From Centroberyx gerrardi (lineage: Eukaryota; Chordata; Actinopteri; Beryciformes; Berycidae), in the NCBI RefSeq assembly GCF_048128805.1, contig NC_135998.1, positions 28,479,492 through 28,543,491 of the forward strand: a stretch of 64,000 nucleotides of DNA, given 5' to 3'. Position 1 is the first letter of the stretch. Each line of letters begins with the position of its first letter. The position numbers and the translations under genes are program-made. The notes beneath the pieces were generated by a model. That model did not search any database, was not told where the DNA came from, and saw only the letters and a list, made by a program, of their open reading frames with translations. Positions 53,709 through 63,566 of this stretch are shown one piece after another.

Positions 53709-54423
53709 CGAAGCAATAATGATGATTTGGCTAGGCTATATTTTCTACTTTAACAATAGTTCCCATATTAAAGCTAGTACTTCTCCCCCTCACCTGATAA
53801 TGGGTATGTAATACACTTTACTTTTCTACGTGAATAGGTGACCTACACCTTTGTGGGATCAGAAGCACTGACAAATGACTTGGTGTCCCCAGGTTGTATC
53901 CTGTGCCAAAATACCGTGCAGTTGCCATCCAATCCCTCTCCTCTCCTCTCCTCTCCATGCAGCCTTCACCCACCTAATTCATTTGCATATGCTGAAGATT
54001 AACGGTTCACTTAAAACTCACGTCACTTGTTTAATATCCAATAACACAAATGTAATACCGCCAAATTATCGCTCACGAGCTAGAAGAAGCCAGGCAAACA
54101 TGCAACGGTTAGTAGACTCTAACGTCAGCGAATACGCATAAGAAATGTAAACAGCACTTTGTACAGAAACAAATAGAAAAGAAATGGTTTTAAATTCATC
54201 CTGAGCTGACGTGAAAGGATACAATTCCAGTTTACCCGACTCATGGTTGTTTGCGCTGCTGGGCGCCGCCATTACAGCTGTCATTTAAGTACACTAAGTT
54301 GCTTTTTTGGGAAAGCGCTTTCGCCAAAAGTCAGACCAAGCTGCTGCTGTGTCTTCTTCATCTTCTTACGTTTCGGCAGAATAGACGCAGCGACGGCGCA
54401 CTGCTGCCCTCTACAGTTCAAAT

Positions 54424-54424
54424 G

Positions 54425-54464
<40 letters not shown>

Positions 54465-54473
54465 GTGTGTGTG

Positions 54474-54524
<51 letters not shown>

Positions 54525-54533
54525 GTGTGTGTG
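54424..54533. repeat. (GT)n microsatellite, about 110 bp
   Basis: A long GT dinucleotide run broken by occasional C. It produces spurious CVCV and THTH open frames on both strands. Confidence 0.95.
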
Positions 54534-54698
54534 GCATTAGGTGTTTCATTTGTCCAATAAGACAGCGACACCTGCTGGCTAAAGAAGCTGCAAAGTATGA
54601 TATCAAAACAAAACTGCCTTTGTAACGGAGTGGACTCGTCTGATCTGACTCCTCCCTTGCGAGAAACAACTACAGAAATCATATAACAATTTTTAGAG

Positions 54699-55100
54699 GG
54701 ATACTATTCAAATATCACAGCAAAACTTAAAGTCTCAGCAATATTTTACGAATATTATAGTGATAAGGTCACTATCAACTCACTGAAGTGAACGGTAGGC
54801 ACACTATAAATCTATGGGAATATCATCTGAATGTTACAGCATACTATAGGAGATTAAAAAAAACAAAAAAAAACAATAAAATAGCGGGTCACTATAAACT
54901 CACTAGACTATTGATAACAACAAATACACCGTAAGTCCCTATAGGACTATTAGTGGGATATCACGAGAATATTATAGTGATGCCTAGGAGATTTAAATTT
55001 AAATACAATAAAGTAGGGTAGGGTCACTGAAGTCACTATTGGGTAGACTACTACAGACACTATAGGTCCATAATGGAATATATTAGAAATATTACTGATT
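54699..55100. repeat. Degenerate tandem array, about four units of 118-138 bp, upstream of prkg
   Basis: Related blocks begin at about 54699 (GGGATACTATTCAAATATCA), 54817 (GGGAATATCATCTGAATGTT), 54955 (GGGATATCACGAGAATATTA) and 55075 (GGAATATATTAGAAATATTA). Each is preceded by a TATAGGxxTAT-like word and followed by GGTCACT...CTCACT-like words. Units are well diverged from one another. Confidence 0.65.
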
Positions 55101-55154
55101 TCTGGCCATTGAAGCACATCTCCAAATCATACCCTGCAGTAGTCATGTAAAATG

Positions 55155-55511
55155 TATTCTTTTGTAGTACGGGCTGTCAAACTCAGCTGTGCGCATCCGC
55201 TGACTGCGCGTCGCTCCATCCTCCTTTCCGAGCGTCTGTCCTGACGATCTGGCGTTGGCTGATAGTGGTTTACCGTTTTACAAGATGTTTTGTTTCATCA
55301 CGAATACAGAAAATGCGCCTTCATTTCTGAGATCGGCATAATAATTTTGTTTGTTTCTTATCGCTGAGATCAGAGAAAATCAGGCACTAGATCGCTCTAT
55401 AGTCGGCAACACCAGAGACTAGGATCCGCAACCGGACCGGGGGATTATTACTTACTCCAGTATTGGCGTTTTGAAAATTGGTACGTTTGACTGAAAAAGT
55501 GAGTGAATCAA

Positions 55512-55590
<79 letters not shown>

Positions 55591-55740
55591 CTTTGTGTAG
55601 CCCACAGGGGCATATTTTCTACTGCTGTAATAAGTTTTGTAATCTTTCCCCCCTCCACCACCCCATGTCATATTTTCTCTTCTCCGCACAGTATAAGTGG
55701 ATGTGCGTGCATGCGCGCGTGCATGGCCGTGTCCAGGAGC
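55155..55740 (+). promoter_or_regulatory. Probable prkg promoter and 5' UTR, with (CT)n at 55511-55587
   Basis: A CpG-rich stretch (55185-55260) precedes the first coding exon, and a long CT run (about 77 bp) lies at 55511-55587. No TATA box is evident. ATGs in frame upstream of the chosen start occur at 55711 and 55723, so a longer N-terminus is possible. The transcription start is not determined. Confidence 0.4.
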
Positions 55741-57427
55741 ATGGGCACCCTGAGGGACCTCCAGCTGGCCTTGCAGTTGAAGATCGAGGAGCTCAGGCAG
55801 CGAGATGCCCTCATCGATGAGCTGGAGCTGGAGCTGGACACCAAGGATGACCTCATCAGACAGCTCCAGGTAGAGCTGGACAGGCACCGCAGCGCCTCGC
55901 AGCACCCGGCCAGCTCCGAGGACACGGCAGATGCAGGTGCGCCCAATGCAAGCGACATGCCTGCCGCTCACACCTGCAGGAGAGTGCATGCTGTCTGACA
56001 CAGGAGCTAAAACCTGACAACACATGAGAAAAAACAGATTATCTTACTCTACGAACCAGTAATCCCTTAAAATAGCCTACATTTACATTCATTCACCCCT
56101 TAATTCATGCAATATATCCCCCCCCCCCCCCCCCCCCCTTTTTTTTTTATCCCGTTAAGGGAGTTATTAATGGAGGAAACCCCATCAAAACCACACCCCC
56201 TTAATCTTGACTCTTTACTTTCTAATTTAATGTAAAATTCAGGGAGACAGGAAGTTTCCATTAATAACTCATTAATAACCATGTAAACCATGCATAAAAG
56301 GCATGACAAATCCCTTAATTTCTAGTGTCTCCATGAATCAACCCATGAATAAATCCCTCAAAAACCCATGATACTAACCTTACTTTATTTAAGCTGTTAT
56401 TTGTAATGGATACTTGATGTTAATGTAATAAGAAATTAAAGACATTTCAGGGAGAAAATTAAGGGGTTTGGTTTTGTGATTCATTAAATGATGCTCCAAA
56501 AGCAACCAAGATAGTGAAAAGGTGTTTTTATAAGCAGTGAAGTAAATTAAAAGGGAGGTAAATTAAGAGTCGTGATCATCATATGGCAAAAATCCACCAA
56601 TATAAACAAAAGACATTTATATTTTCATAATAGAATTGATTTAAAAGACCCTATAACTCATATAACTTTAAGTTTGACATTACTTACTATGATGTATGCT
56701 ATATGTACACTACGAAAACAAACCCCTTAATTTTATCCCTGAAATGTCCTTAATTTCTCATTACATAAACATTAATTATCCATTAAAAATAACAGCTTTA
56801 AAAAGGTATGGTTAGTATAGTGGGTTTTTAAGGGATTTATTCATTCATTCATAATTAAGGGATTTTTCATGCCTTCTGTGCAGGTTTACAGGGTTCTTAA
56901 TGAGTTATTAATGTAAAAGTTCCAGTCTCCCTGAATTGTACATTAAATTAGAAAGTAGGGAGTCAAACATTAAGGGGTGTTTAAGGAGGTTTTGATGGGG
57001 TCTCCTCCATTAATAACTCCCTTAACTCATTTTAAGGGGATTTTGCATGAACTAAGGGGTGATTTCATGTAAATATAAGGGTACTTTAAGGGATTACTGG
57101 TTCGAAAAAGTATCTCAGATTCATGACAGCCTATAAATGTGGGTAAGCACTATTCTGCAAATCAAACTGAAGTGGGGTTACTCTCCACTACATCAGTGTT
57201 CATGAGACTGTGTTGACTTGACTGGTATAGGGTGATGTGTATGGATGATGTGTATGGATTTGTATGTGGGTCATAAGGTGCAGGGGTGCAGTCTGCAGCA
57301 GTACCTGATGAGCCTCAGCGCACCAAGAGACAGGCCATCTCAGCGGAGCCCACAGCGCTGGACCCCTCCCAGCTGACAGACGTCACGCTCAACAGCTACA
57401 GCAAGACCAAGGAGTGAGTATAGAGAA

Positions 57428-57480
<53 letters not shown>

Positions 57481-57885
57481 ACTACGAAACCAAACCCCTT
57501 AATTTGATCCCTGAAATGTACTTAATTTCTCCATTATCCATTAGAAATAACATAGCTTTAAAAAACTAAGGTTAGTATCATGGGTTTTTAAGGGATTTTT
57601 TCATGGGTTGATTCACAGAGACACTAGAAATTAAGGGATGCCTTTTGTGCAGGTTTACAGGGTTATTACGTGGAAATTAATGGAAAAGTCCCTGTCTCCC
57701 TGAATTTTTCATTAATTTAGAAAGTAAGGAGTCAAGATTAAAGGGGTGTTTAAGGAGGTTTTGATGGGTCTCCTCCATTAATAACTCCCATAATTAATTC
57801 TAAGGGGATGTTGCATGAATTAAGGGGCGAATTCATGTAAATTAATGAAAATGTAAGGTTATTTTAAGGGATTACTGGTTCGTAG

Positions 57886-57930
<45 letters not shown>

Positions 57931-59781
57931 TGATCCTGTTGTGTGTAGGTCTAGAGAGCTGATCCAGATGGCTCTGCTGGAGAATGACTTCATGAAGCAT
58001 CTGGAACATGGGCAGGTAATGACCACTTCATTCAAGTCTTATTCAAATCTTGACCCCCCTAAAGCTGTTTGTGAGTGCCAGTCTGTTTGCCAACGTGTGT
58101 TTGTGTGTCAGATCCTGACCATCATGGACTGCATGCGGCCCACCAGTCTGACCCAGGGCTGCTGTGTCATCCAGGAGGGAGACGACGGCTCCACGGTCTA
58201 CGTTCTGGAGGGTAAGACGGTCAAGTTAGGGTCAAGTTAAAATATATATTAGGGCTGTGAATCGATTAAAAACAATGAACTAATTAATCACACAATTTTA
58301 ATTTTGATTAATCGTTCTTTGACTGAAGCTTGTAATCATAGATATTTAAACGTAGAATGACCAAATTTATCATTAAATCGCCAAATTAATGTAGAATCAA
58401 CACAAACACAATTCTTTTTAATTGAAAACTACAGACCAGTCATTTCCATCAAAACCATCAAAATTCAACTTGAAAGGCAGATTCCTTTATATGCACTAAC
58501 TGAAATAATAAGTGCCAGCTGAAACTTTCCACCTAAAACTCCATCTTTGTCCGTCTCCATCATTAGCCAGGATGACTTGGCTGGTCAGCCACTACAGGAG
58601 GTAAACAAAACAGCCAAAAAAACAAGTAGAGATCCTGTACAGACCCACGGTGCCCTCTAGAGGCCCGTTAACAAACTGTGGATGGCAGACAGACTACTTG
58701 CCTGACCTGACATGCCTCTTCATGCTGCTGTGGAAAAACAAGCACAGATCCTGTACAGGTAACGTTACTAAAATACCACAAGGTAATAACGTTGCCTACC
58801 GTTAAAGTTTGTAGGGCAGCAGAAGACGAGTTGTCAGGTTACTGCTACTAACACAGGAGAGTTTGGAGCAAATTGTGGAATGTCACATTCGTTTTCACGG
58901 TGGGAGACTGTTGGATTGAGTTCAATGCTGCTGGTCTGCTGTCTGTGCATCTCCAAATAACGAACATGACGTGATGTGACATCAGGTGCATTAGAGATCC
59001 ATTTAGATCAATTTCTATACATTGACCAACTTTTGATTTTGCCTCTGTATGGGAAACACTGCATCTTGCAGCCAAAGACGCCCTCTGCCCTCGGCTGCAC
59101 CATGGAAAAAAAACAATACTCCATCAATTGCGTTTTTTAATGCATTGAACATTTCAAATTAACAGCTAATGACTCTTTCATGCCCTCCTCTCTCTCCCAT
59201 CTTTCCAAGTCACTTCCCATACTCCTACCACAAGAAAATGCAGAAATGTGATTCAAAATCTTCGAAAAGAAAAAGCTGGTCTCGAAGACATTTATCATAC
59301 CAATAGTTTAGGTGATATCATGGTGAGCTCATTGTCTGGGCAGCTGTATAAACCCAGGTGATAAAACTCTAAAGGAGGCCTACAGTGTCACCACACACAC
59401 ACACATATGAACAAATGCACAGAAACTCTTTCCTCCATAACTTCATATCATGGAGCTCCACTCCAGTTCAGTCATATGTTCCCGACACCTCCGCTGCTCT
59501 CTTCTCACAATCAACTTGTTCTTCACTCGTTTCTTGTTTCCCTCAAGGACAGGCAGTCTGTTCACTTTGACTGGCGCTACTGCTGTGTTGTCTGCTCGCT
59601 CATGACTGTTCAAATAAGAGCTGTTGATCTCCTGTTATGAATAGACATTGTTCAGAATCATATTTTTCAGCTGTAAATAGATGCACAATCACCTCTTTTG
59701 AAGAATTAATCTCTCTTGAAGGTATTTGGTTAGGATGGGTTTCATTTGTTTGTGTTCCCTTCTCTTTGTGTGTGAATGTGT

Positions 59782-59858
<77 letters not shown>

Positions 59859-60006
59859 CACAGAGGGTATGGTTGAGGTAACGAAAGAAGGAAAGAAACT
59901 GTGCACCATAAGTCAAGGGACAGTGTTCGGAGAGTTGGCGATCCTGTACAACTGCACTCGCACAGCAACGGTGACAGGTAAACACACACACACACACACA
60001 CACACG

Positions 60007-60059
<53 letters not shown>

Positions 60060-60340
60060 CTTAAGGATCTTTCCTTATCTGCAGATTTATCCAAGGATAT
60101 TCCCTGAGCGGGGAGATAAGTGGGTTTTGTGCAACTTACTGGAGTTTAAGGTGAACCTTAAAGAGAGCTTAAGGTATAAAACTCAACTAAGAGGTTTTGT
60201 GCTTTTTCACCTTTTCCCTCTGCTCCCCACTGATTTGGTTAAAGTGCATCTTGGCACTTTGCAATTCTAATCCCTTTATTTTCCTGTGTGACAGCAGTGT
60301 TTAGGATGATGGATTGGGGTGAAATATGGTGTGTAATTGA

Positions 60341-60385
<45 letters not shown>

Positions 60386-60682
60386 CTATGTGCATATGCA
60401 CTTTGATGTACTGAGAGGAAGCCTAGAGCCAGACCATATAAAATATGCATGCTATGTTGTTAGTACATCAGACAATGTGATTAGAATCCTCACACACATC
60501 TTATTTTCTAAAGATGTGTTTATAGCGCTCTAATTTTTTTGGCTGTGTGGGGTTGAGAGATTCTGGCAGAACTGCAGAATTAATTTATCTCTAAGGCCAC
60601 ATAGGCTCTAAGGTCGCCTTTTCTCCTCTCTACCTCTTTCAATCCGTGGCCTTCTGTTGTACAATATCATTCAAGTGTGGGT

Positions 60683-60716
<34 letters not shown>

Positions 60717-61900
60717 TAAGGCACGATTATAAGCACTGAAGCAATCGGTCGATCTTTCTAATTGCATGTCTGGGCAATTAGCGAGTTCGGAGTTCAGAAG
60801 TGTGTATGTGTGTGTGTGTGTGTGTGTTTGTTAAGAAAGAGAAGCAATATAGTCAAGGCTGTTAAATGAATAGAGTTTGAATCAGAGGATGGAGTGAAAA
60901 GAAATCAATTTCCTCACGATGCTCCTTCAGTCTCCTTGTTCCCTCTCATCTTGACCTGGATACCAGTCCGGTTTTTCTGTTCCTCTGTTTTTAGGTGTTT
61001 AGCCGGTATTCTTATCCAGAGCATCTTACAGTGAGTGAGCAGGGGAAAGGAAACCGAGATGATATGTATGAGGGGGAGTGGATGATAATGATAACTATAA
61101 TAATGATAACTTCTATAATGATAGATAGAAAAGTGGGAGATGAGAAAGAGGGCGGGGAAAGGTGAACGAGGAATCAGTGTTTGGGGATGAGTTTAATAAT
61201 GAAATGAGGTAGGGGGGATGAGAGGAGGGGCAGGAGGGCAGGGTCAGGAGCATTATGGAAACATTTTTAGTTAGTACAAATTAAAAAGTAAAAAAAATGA
61301 AAGTATTGCGATCCATGAAGTTATTAAAAGCAGACTATGCAGGAGGCCACAACTAGCTTTCTGAATGGACACAACAGTAAACTTCAGAACTTGGAAATGA
61401 TTGAAGAAAATGGTTAAAAAAGGGTTTAAAATATACCTCCTTTGTGTTGATTCAACATTAATTTGGTGATTTAGTGATTAATTTGGCTATTCTATGTTTA
61501 AATATCCAAAAAAGATCAATTAATCACTAATAATCACAGCAAAATGTGCAATTAATTAGTTGGTTTTTTTTAATCGATTCATAGCCCTAAAATAAAGATG
61601 ATGGGTGAAGGAAACCATGACGCCTCATGTTGCTTAGCAACATAGAGGTAGCTTGTTCAATTTACTGGAAAACCTATAGAAACCAGTCAGACCAAACCAG
61701 TTGAGGGCTAACTGCCTCACTGGATTCAAAACATAGCATGTGTCCTCTGTGCTATAAGCATTTCCACCATGAAAAATGTCGATGTAACAGGTTGCAAAAC
61801 TGAGTTTTCTGATGACATTTCAATGGAGGAACATAGCAATTATTTCAGGAACTTTCACACATCGACCATTTACATGAGGCAAAGGGCCACAGCTGTGTGT

Positions 61901-61937
<37 letters not shown>

Positions 61938-63512
61938 GAGAACACGTAGTTATAGGCCTACAAATCATTCAAAAGCATATTGGACATTGTAATAAACACT
62001 GTCTCTCGTCTGTATTCCTTTGTCCCTCCTCAGCCCTGACTGACATCAAGCTCTGGGCGATTGACAGACAGGGTTTCCAGACCATAATGATGCGGACCGG
62101 TCTGATCAAACATTCCCAGTACATGGAGTTCCTCCGCAGGTACGCCAACAAACTCATATACGTGCCCATCGCTGCACTTTTGTAGGTTCTTGCCATATTA
62201 TAGTGACATTTACACACTATATGACTCTCACATCTCTTACTCTTAACCCCGCTTCCAGTGTCCCGTCTTTTCAGTCGCTACCTGAGGACATTCTCAGTAA
62301 ACTGGCTGATGTGTTGGAGGAGGTGACAATTTTCAAACACACACACACACACACACACTGCTTCTTTCACATGCATCCGCACACACACTGGAATTTACAG
62401 TGTGCTTGCATACATGTCTATCACTGACAACTGCACTCCCATCTGACAAAAATAGGGGAGAGTGGGGTAAGGTGAGACAGTGGGTAAGTTGAGCCATCCC
62501 CTTATACTCATAAAATGCTTGCAATGCTTTTTTGCAACAAAAGTATTTTTTTTACATTCATTGTCTCAGTACTAATTTAGCTACATTCAAACATATATGC
62601 AAAAAAATGTTGATCTATTACCTGTGGAAGAGAATTAGGGCCACGTGAATAATTTATTTGAGTTCTAAAGCCAGAATTCTGAGTATAAAGTCAGAATTTG
62701 TTTTTGTTCGGTCTCATTTTTCCTTGCCAAGAGTAAAAACTGGCTCATCTTACCCCGCTCTCCCCTACACTCAGACCCATCATTTGTCTTATTCAGTAAT
62801 CTGAGGTATTTTACATACACTATTCACACCCATTTTCTCTCCTCTTCCTCAGACTCATTACAGTGAAGGTGATTACATTATCCGTCAGGGGGCCACCGGA
62901 GACACATTCTTCATCATCAGTGAAGGACAGGTAAGGAAGAGGGCAGGAGGATGACAGGAGAGTGATGAAGCGATATTAGGAGATATTGCAGATGAGCGTA
63001 ATGGCAGATGTGAAGGGAGGAGGAAATACTACAGAGCCGGAAGGTCATATGGTTTCTTTGGTAGCCTTCATCTGTAATGCAGAGATTTCACCATAGGCTT
63101 AAGTCTACATGGCACGTCATTACCAAGCAATACAGATGGTGAAACTTGTAATTCCTTAATTTACAAAAAATAGAAAACAGGTAATTGGTAATTGCTTGTA
63201 TTGATCAAATGTGTTGAACCAGCTTCATGCTGTAGCTTCAAAACACACTTCACACAGAATAAAATTCCCTCATAACTGGATCTTAATGAAAGACTTTTGT
63301 GCTTCCACTCAATCATTTCCAATTGTTTGAAAATGTCATTATATCCAATGTTGAAGGAGGGAGGAAGCCTCTTTTGTAGCTCACAGTTATGAAAGTCGTG
63401 ACCTATGACGTCCACAGGTGAAGGTTGCCCAGCAGAAATCAGCCAATGAGGAGCCGGTGTTCCTGACCACTCTCTCCAAAGGGGACTGGTTTGGAGAGCA
63501 GGCTCTGAAAGG
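55741..63512 (+). CDS. cGMP-dependent protein kinase, PRKG1 family (5' part; catalytic domain beyond window)
   Basis: This is a serine/threonine kinase activated by cGMP downstream of nitric oxide and natriuretic peptides. Coding exons: 55741-55936, 57284-57413, 57949-58015, 58112-58211, 59864-59977, 62034-62139, 62259-62322, 62853-62930, 63418-63512. They total 950 nt (316 codons plus 2 nt), with GT-AG sites and open phase throughout. Residues 1-55 form a leucine zipper starting [20 protein letters not shown], very like the PRKG1-beta isoform leader. The pseudosubstrate [11 protein letters not shown] lies at 78-88. The cGMP-A phosphate-binding cassette [16 protein letters not shown] is at 186-201. 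Site B begins around [16 protein letters not shown] and reaches [11 protein letters not shown] at the window's last exon. It is more diverged from mammalian PRKG1 than I expect for the direct ortholog, so a teleost paralog (prkg3 or prkg1-like) is likely; I cannot decide which. The start is chosen by homology. Confidence 0.93.
56049..56477 (-). mobile_element. Roughly 400-bp miniature element, copy A (prkg intron 1)
   Basis: It starts CTACGAACCAGTAATCCCTT and ends TTAAGGGGTTTGGTTTTGT, which are imperfect terminal inverted repeats. It is the reverse complement of copies B and C across almost its whole length, sharing TAATAACTC and CCATGAT blocks. It contains a C/T homopolymer (56118-56148). 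No coding capacity. Confidence 0.85.
56710..57105 (+). mobile_element. Roughly 400-bp miniature element, copy B (prkg intron 1)
   Basis: It starts CTACGAAAACAAACCCCTTA and ends AGGGATTACTGGTTCG. Orientation is opposite to copy A, 232 bp upstream, so the two can form a stem of roughly 400 bp within intron 1. Confidence 0.85.
57430..57478. repeat. (CA)n microsatellite, left of element copy C
   Basis: A CA run begins about 16 nt after the prkg exon 2 donor and ends where copy C begins. A second CA run resumes on the other side of copy C. Confidence 0.95.
57482..57885 (+). mobile_element. Roughly 400-bp miniature element, copy C, inserted into a CA repeat (prkg intron 2)
   Basis: It starts CTACGAAACCAAACCCCTTA and ends GGGATTACTGGTTCGTAG. 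It is in the same orientation as copy B. CA microsatellites abut both ends (57430-57478 and 57889-57926), so the element probably landed inside a pre-existing CA tract and split it. Confidence 0.88.
57889..57926. repeat. (CA)n microsatellite, right of element copy C
   Basis: This continues the CA tract interrupted by copy C and ends about 20 nt before the prkg exon 3 acceptor. Confidence 0.95.
58245..59098 (+). mobile_element. Dispersed repeat with TTAGGGCTGTGAATCGATTA end (prkg intron 4)
   Basis: The left end TTAGGGCTGTGAATCGATTA, with internal AATCAACACAAACAC, is typical of a long fish repeat, probably hAT-like. The 58620-59098 half matches 4722-5160 in reverse. The left 170 bp is mirrored at 61424-61591. 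No intact transposase is seen. It lies between prkg exons 4 and 5. Confidence 0.7.
59099..59766. other. prkg intron 4 remainder, nothing recognised
   Basis: Intronic sequence between the dispersed repeat and the TG microsatellite. I see no exon or named repeat. Confidence 0.5.
59767..59860. repeat. (TG)n run ending at the prkg exon 5 acceptor
   Basis: Over 40 TG units with a few C interruptions, ending TGCGCGCGCACAG at the splice acceptor. No conventional polypyrimidine tract separates the run from the AG. Confidence 0.95.
59981..60057. repeat. (CA)n run starting at the prkg exon 5 donor
   Basis: The donor GTAA is followed directly by CA units, interrupted only by CGCTCG at about 60005. The run is complementary to the TG run on the other side of exon 5. 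Confidence 0.95.
60058..61423. other. prkg intron 5: microsatellite-rich, no exon recognised
   Basis: Contains (TG)n at about 60345-60384, (GA)n at about 60681-60715, (TG)n at about 60803-60828 and a GATAAT-rich stretch at 61080-61130. No coding exon or named repeat was found. Confidence 0.6.
61424..61591 (-). mobile_element. Inverted terminal fragment matching 58245-58415
   Basis: It reads in reverse TTAGGGCTATGAATCGATTA, then AATTAATGTTGAATCAACAC, closely matching the left end of the repeat at 58245. Only the terminal 170 bp is present. Flanking bases differ from those at 58245, so a separate truncated insertion is more likely than one transposon spanning exon 5. Confidence 0.75.
61894..61935. 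repeat. (TG)n microsatellite about 100 nt upstream of prkg exon 6
   Basis: A TG dinucleotide run in intron 5, between 61894 and 61935, ahead of the acceptor at 62033. Confidence 0.9.
62337..62360. repeat. (CA)n microsatellite just after the prkg exon 7 donor
   Basis: A CA run begins about 15 nt downstream of the 62322 exon end. Confidence 0.9.
62453..62767. mobile_element. Miniature element with TAGGGGAGAG(T/C)GGGGTAAG ends (prkg intron 7)
   Basis: The left end TAGGGGAGAGTGGGGTAAGG and right end CTTACCCCGCTCTCCCCTA form terminal inverted repeats of about 26 bp. The 315-bp AT-rich interior has no coding sequence. The TAGGGGAGAGxGGGGTAAG terminus recurs in animal miniature transposons. Confidence 0.85.
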
Positions 63513-63515
63513 GTG

Positions 63516-63516
<1 letters not shown>

Positions 63517-63563
<47 letters not shown>
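63517..63563. repeat. (CA)n microsatellite starting at the prkg exon 9 donor
   Basis: The donor GTGAAA is followed at once by about 23 CA units. Confidence 0.95.

Positions 63564-63566
<3 letters not shown>

Noticed and set aside
54243-54682. Long open frames of alternating Cys-Val or Thr-His on both strands
   Set aside because: They are translations of the GT/CA microsatellite at 54424-54533, with no start context, splice signals or domains.
59600-60270. Open frames of 120-160 codons rich in CV or TH around prkg exon 5
   Set aside because: They read through the TG and CA runs. Only 59864-59977 is real coding sequence, in the prkg frame.
58245-61591. A single 3.3-kb transposon carrying prkg exon 5
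   Set aside because: Terminal similarity exists, but flanking bases differ and the interior contains ordinary prkg intron and exon sequence. Two independent insertions are simpler.
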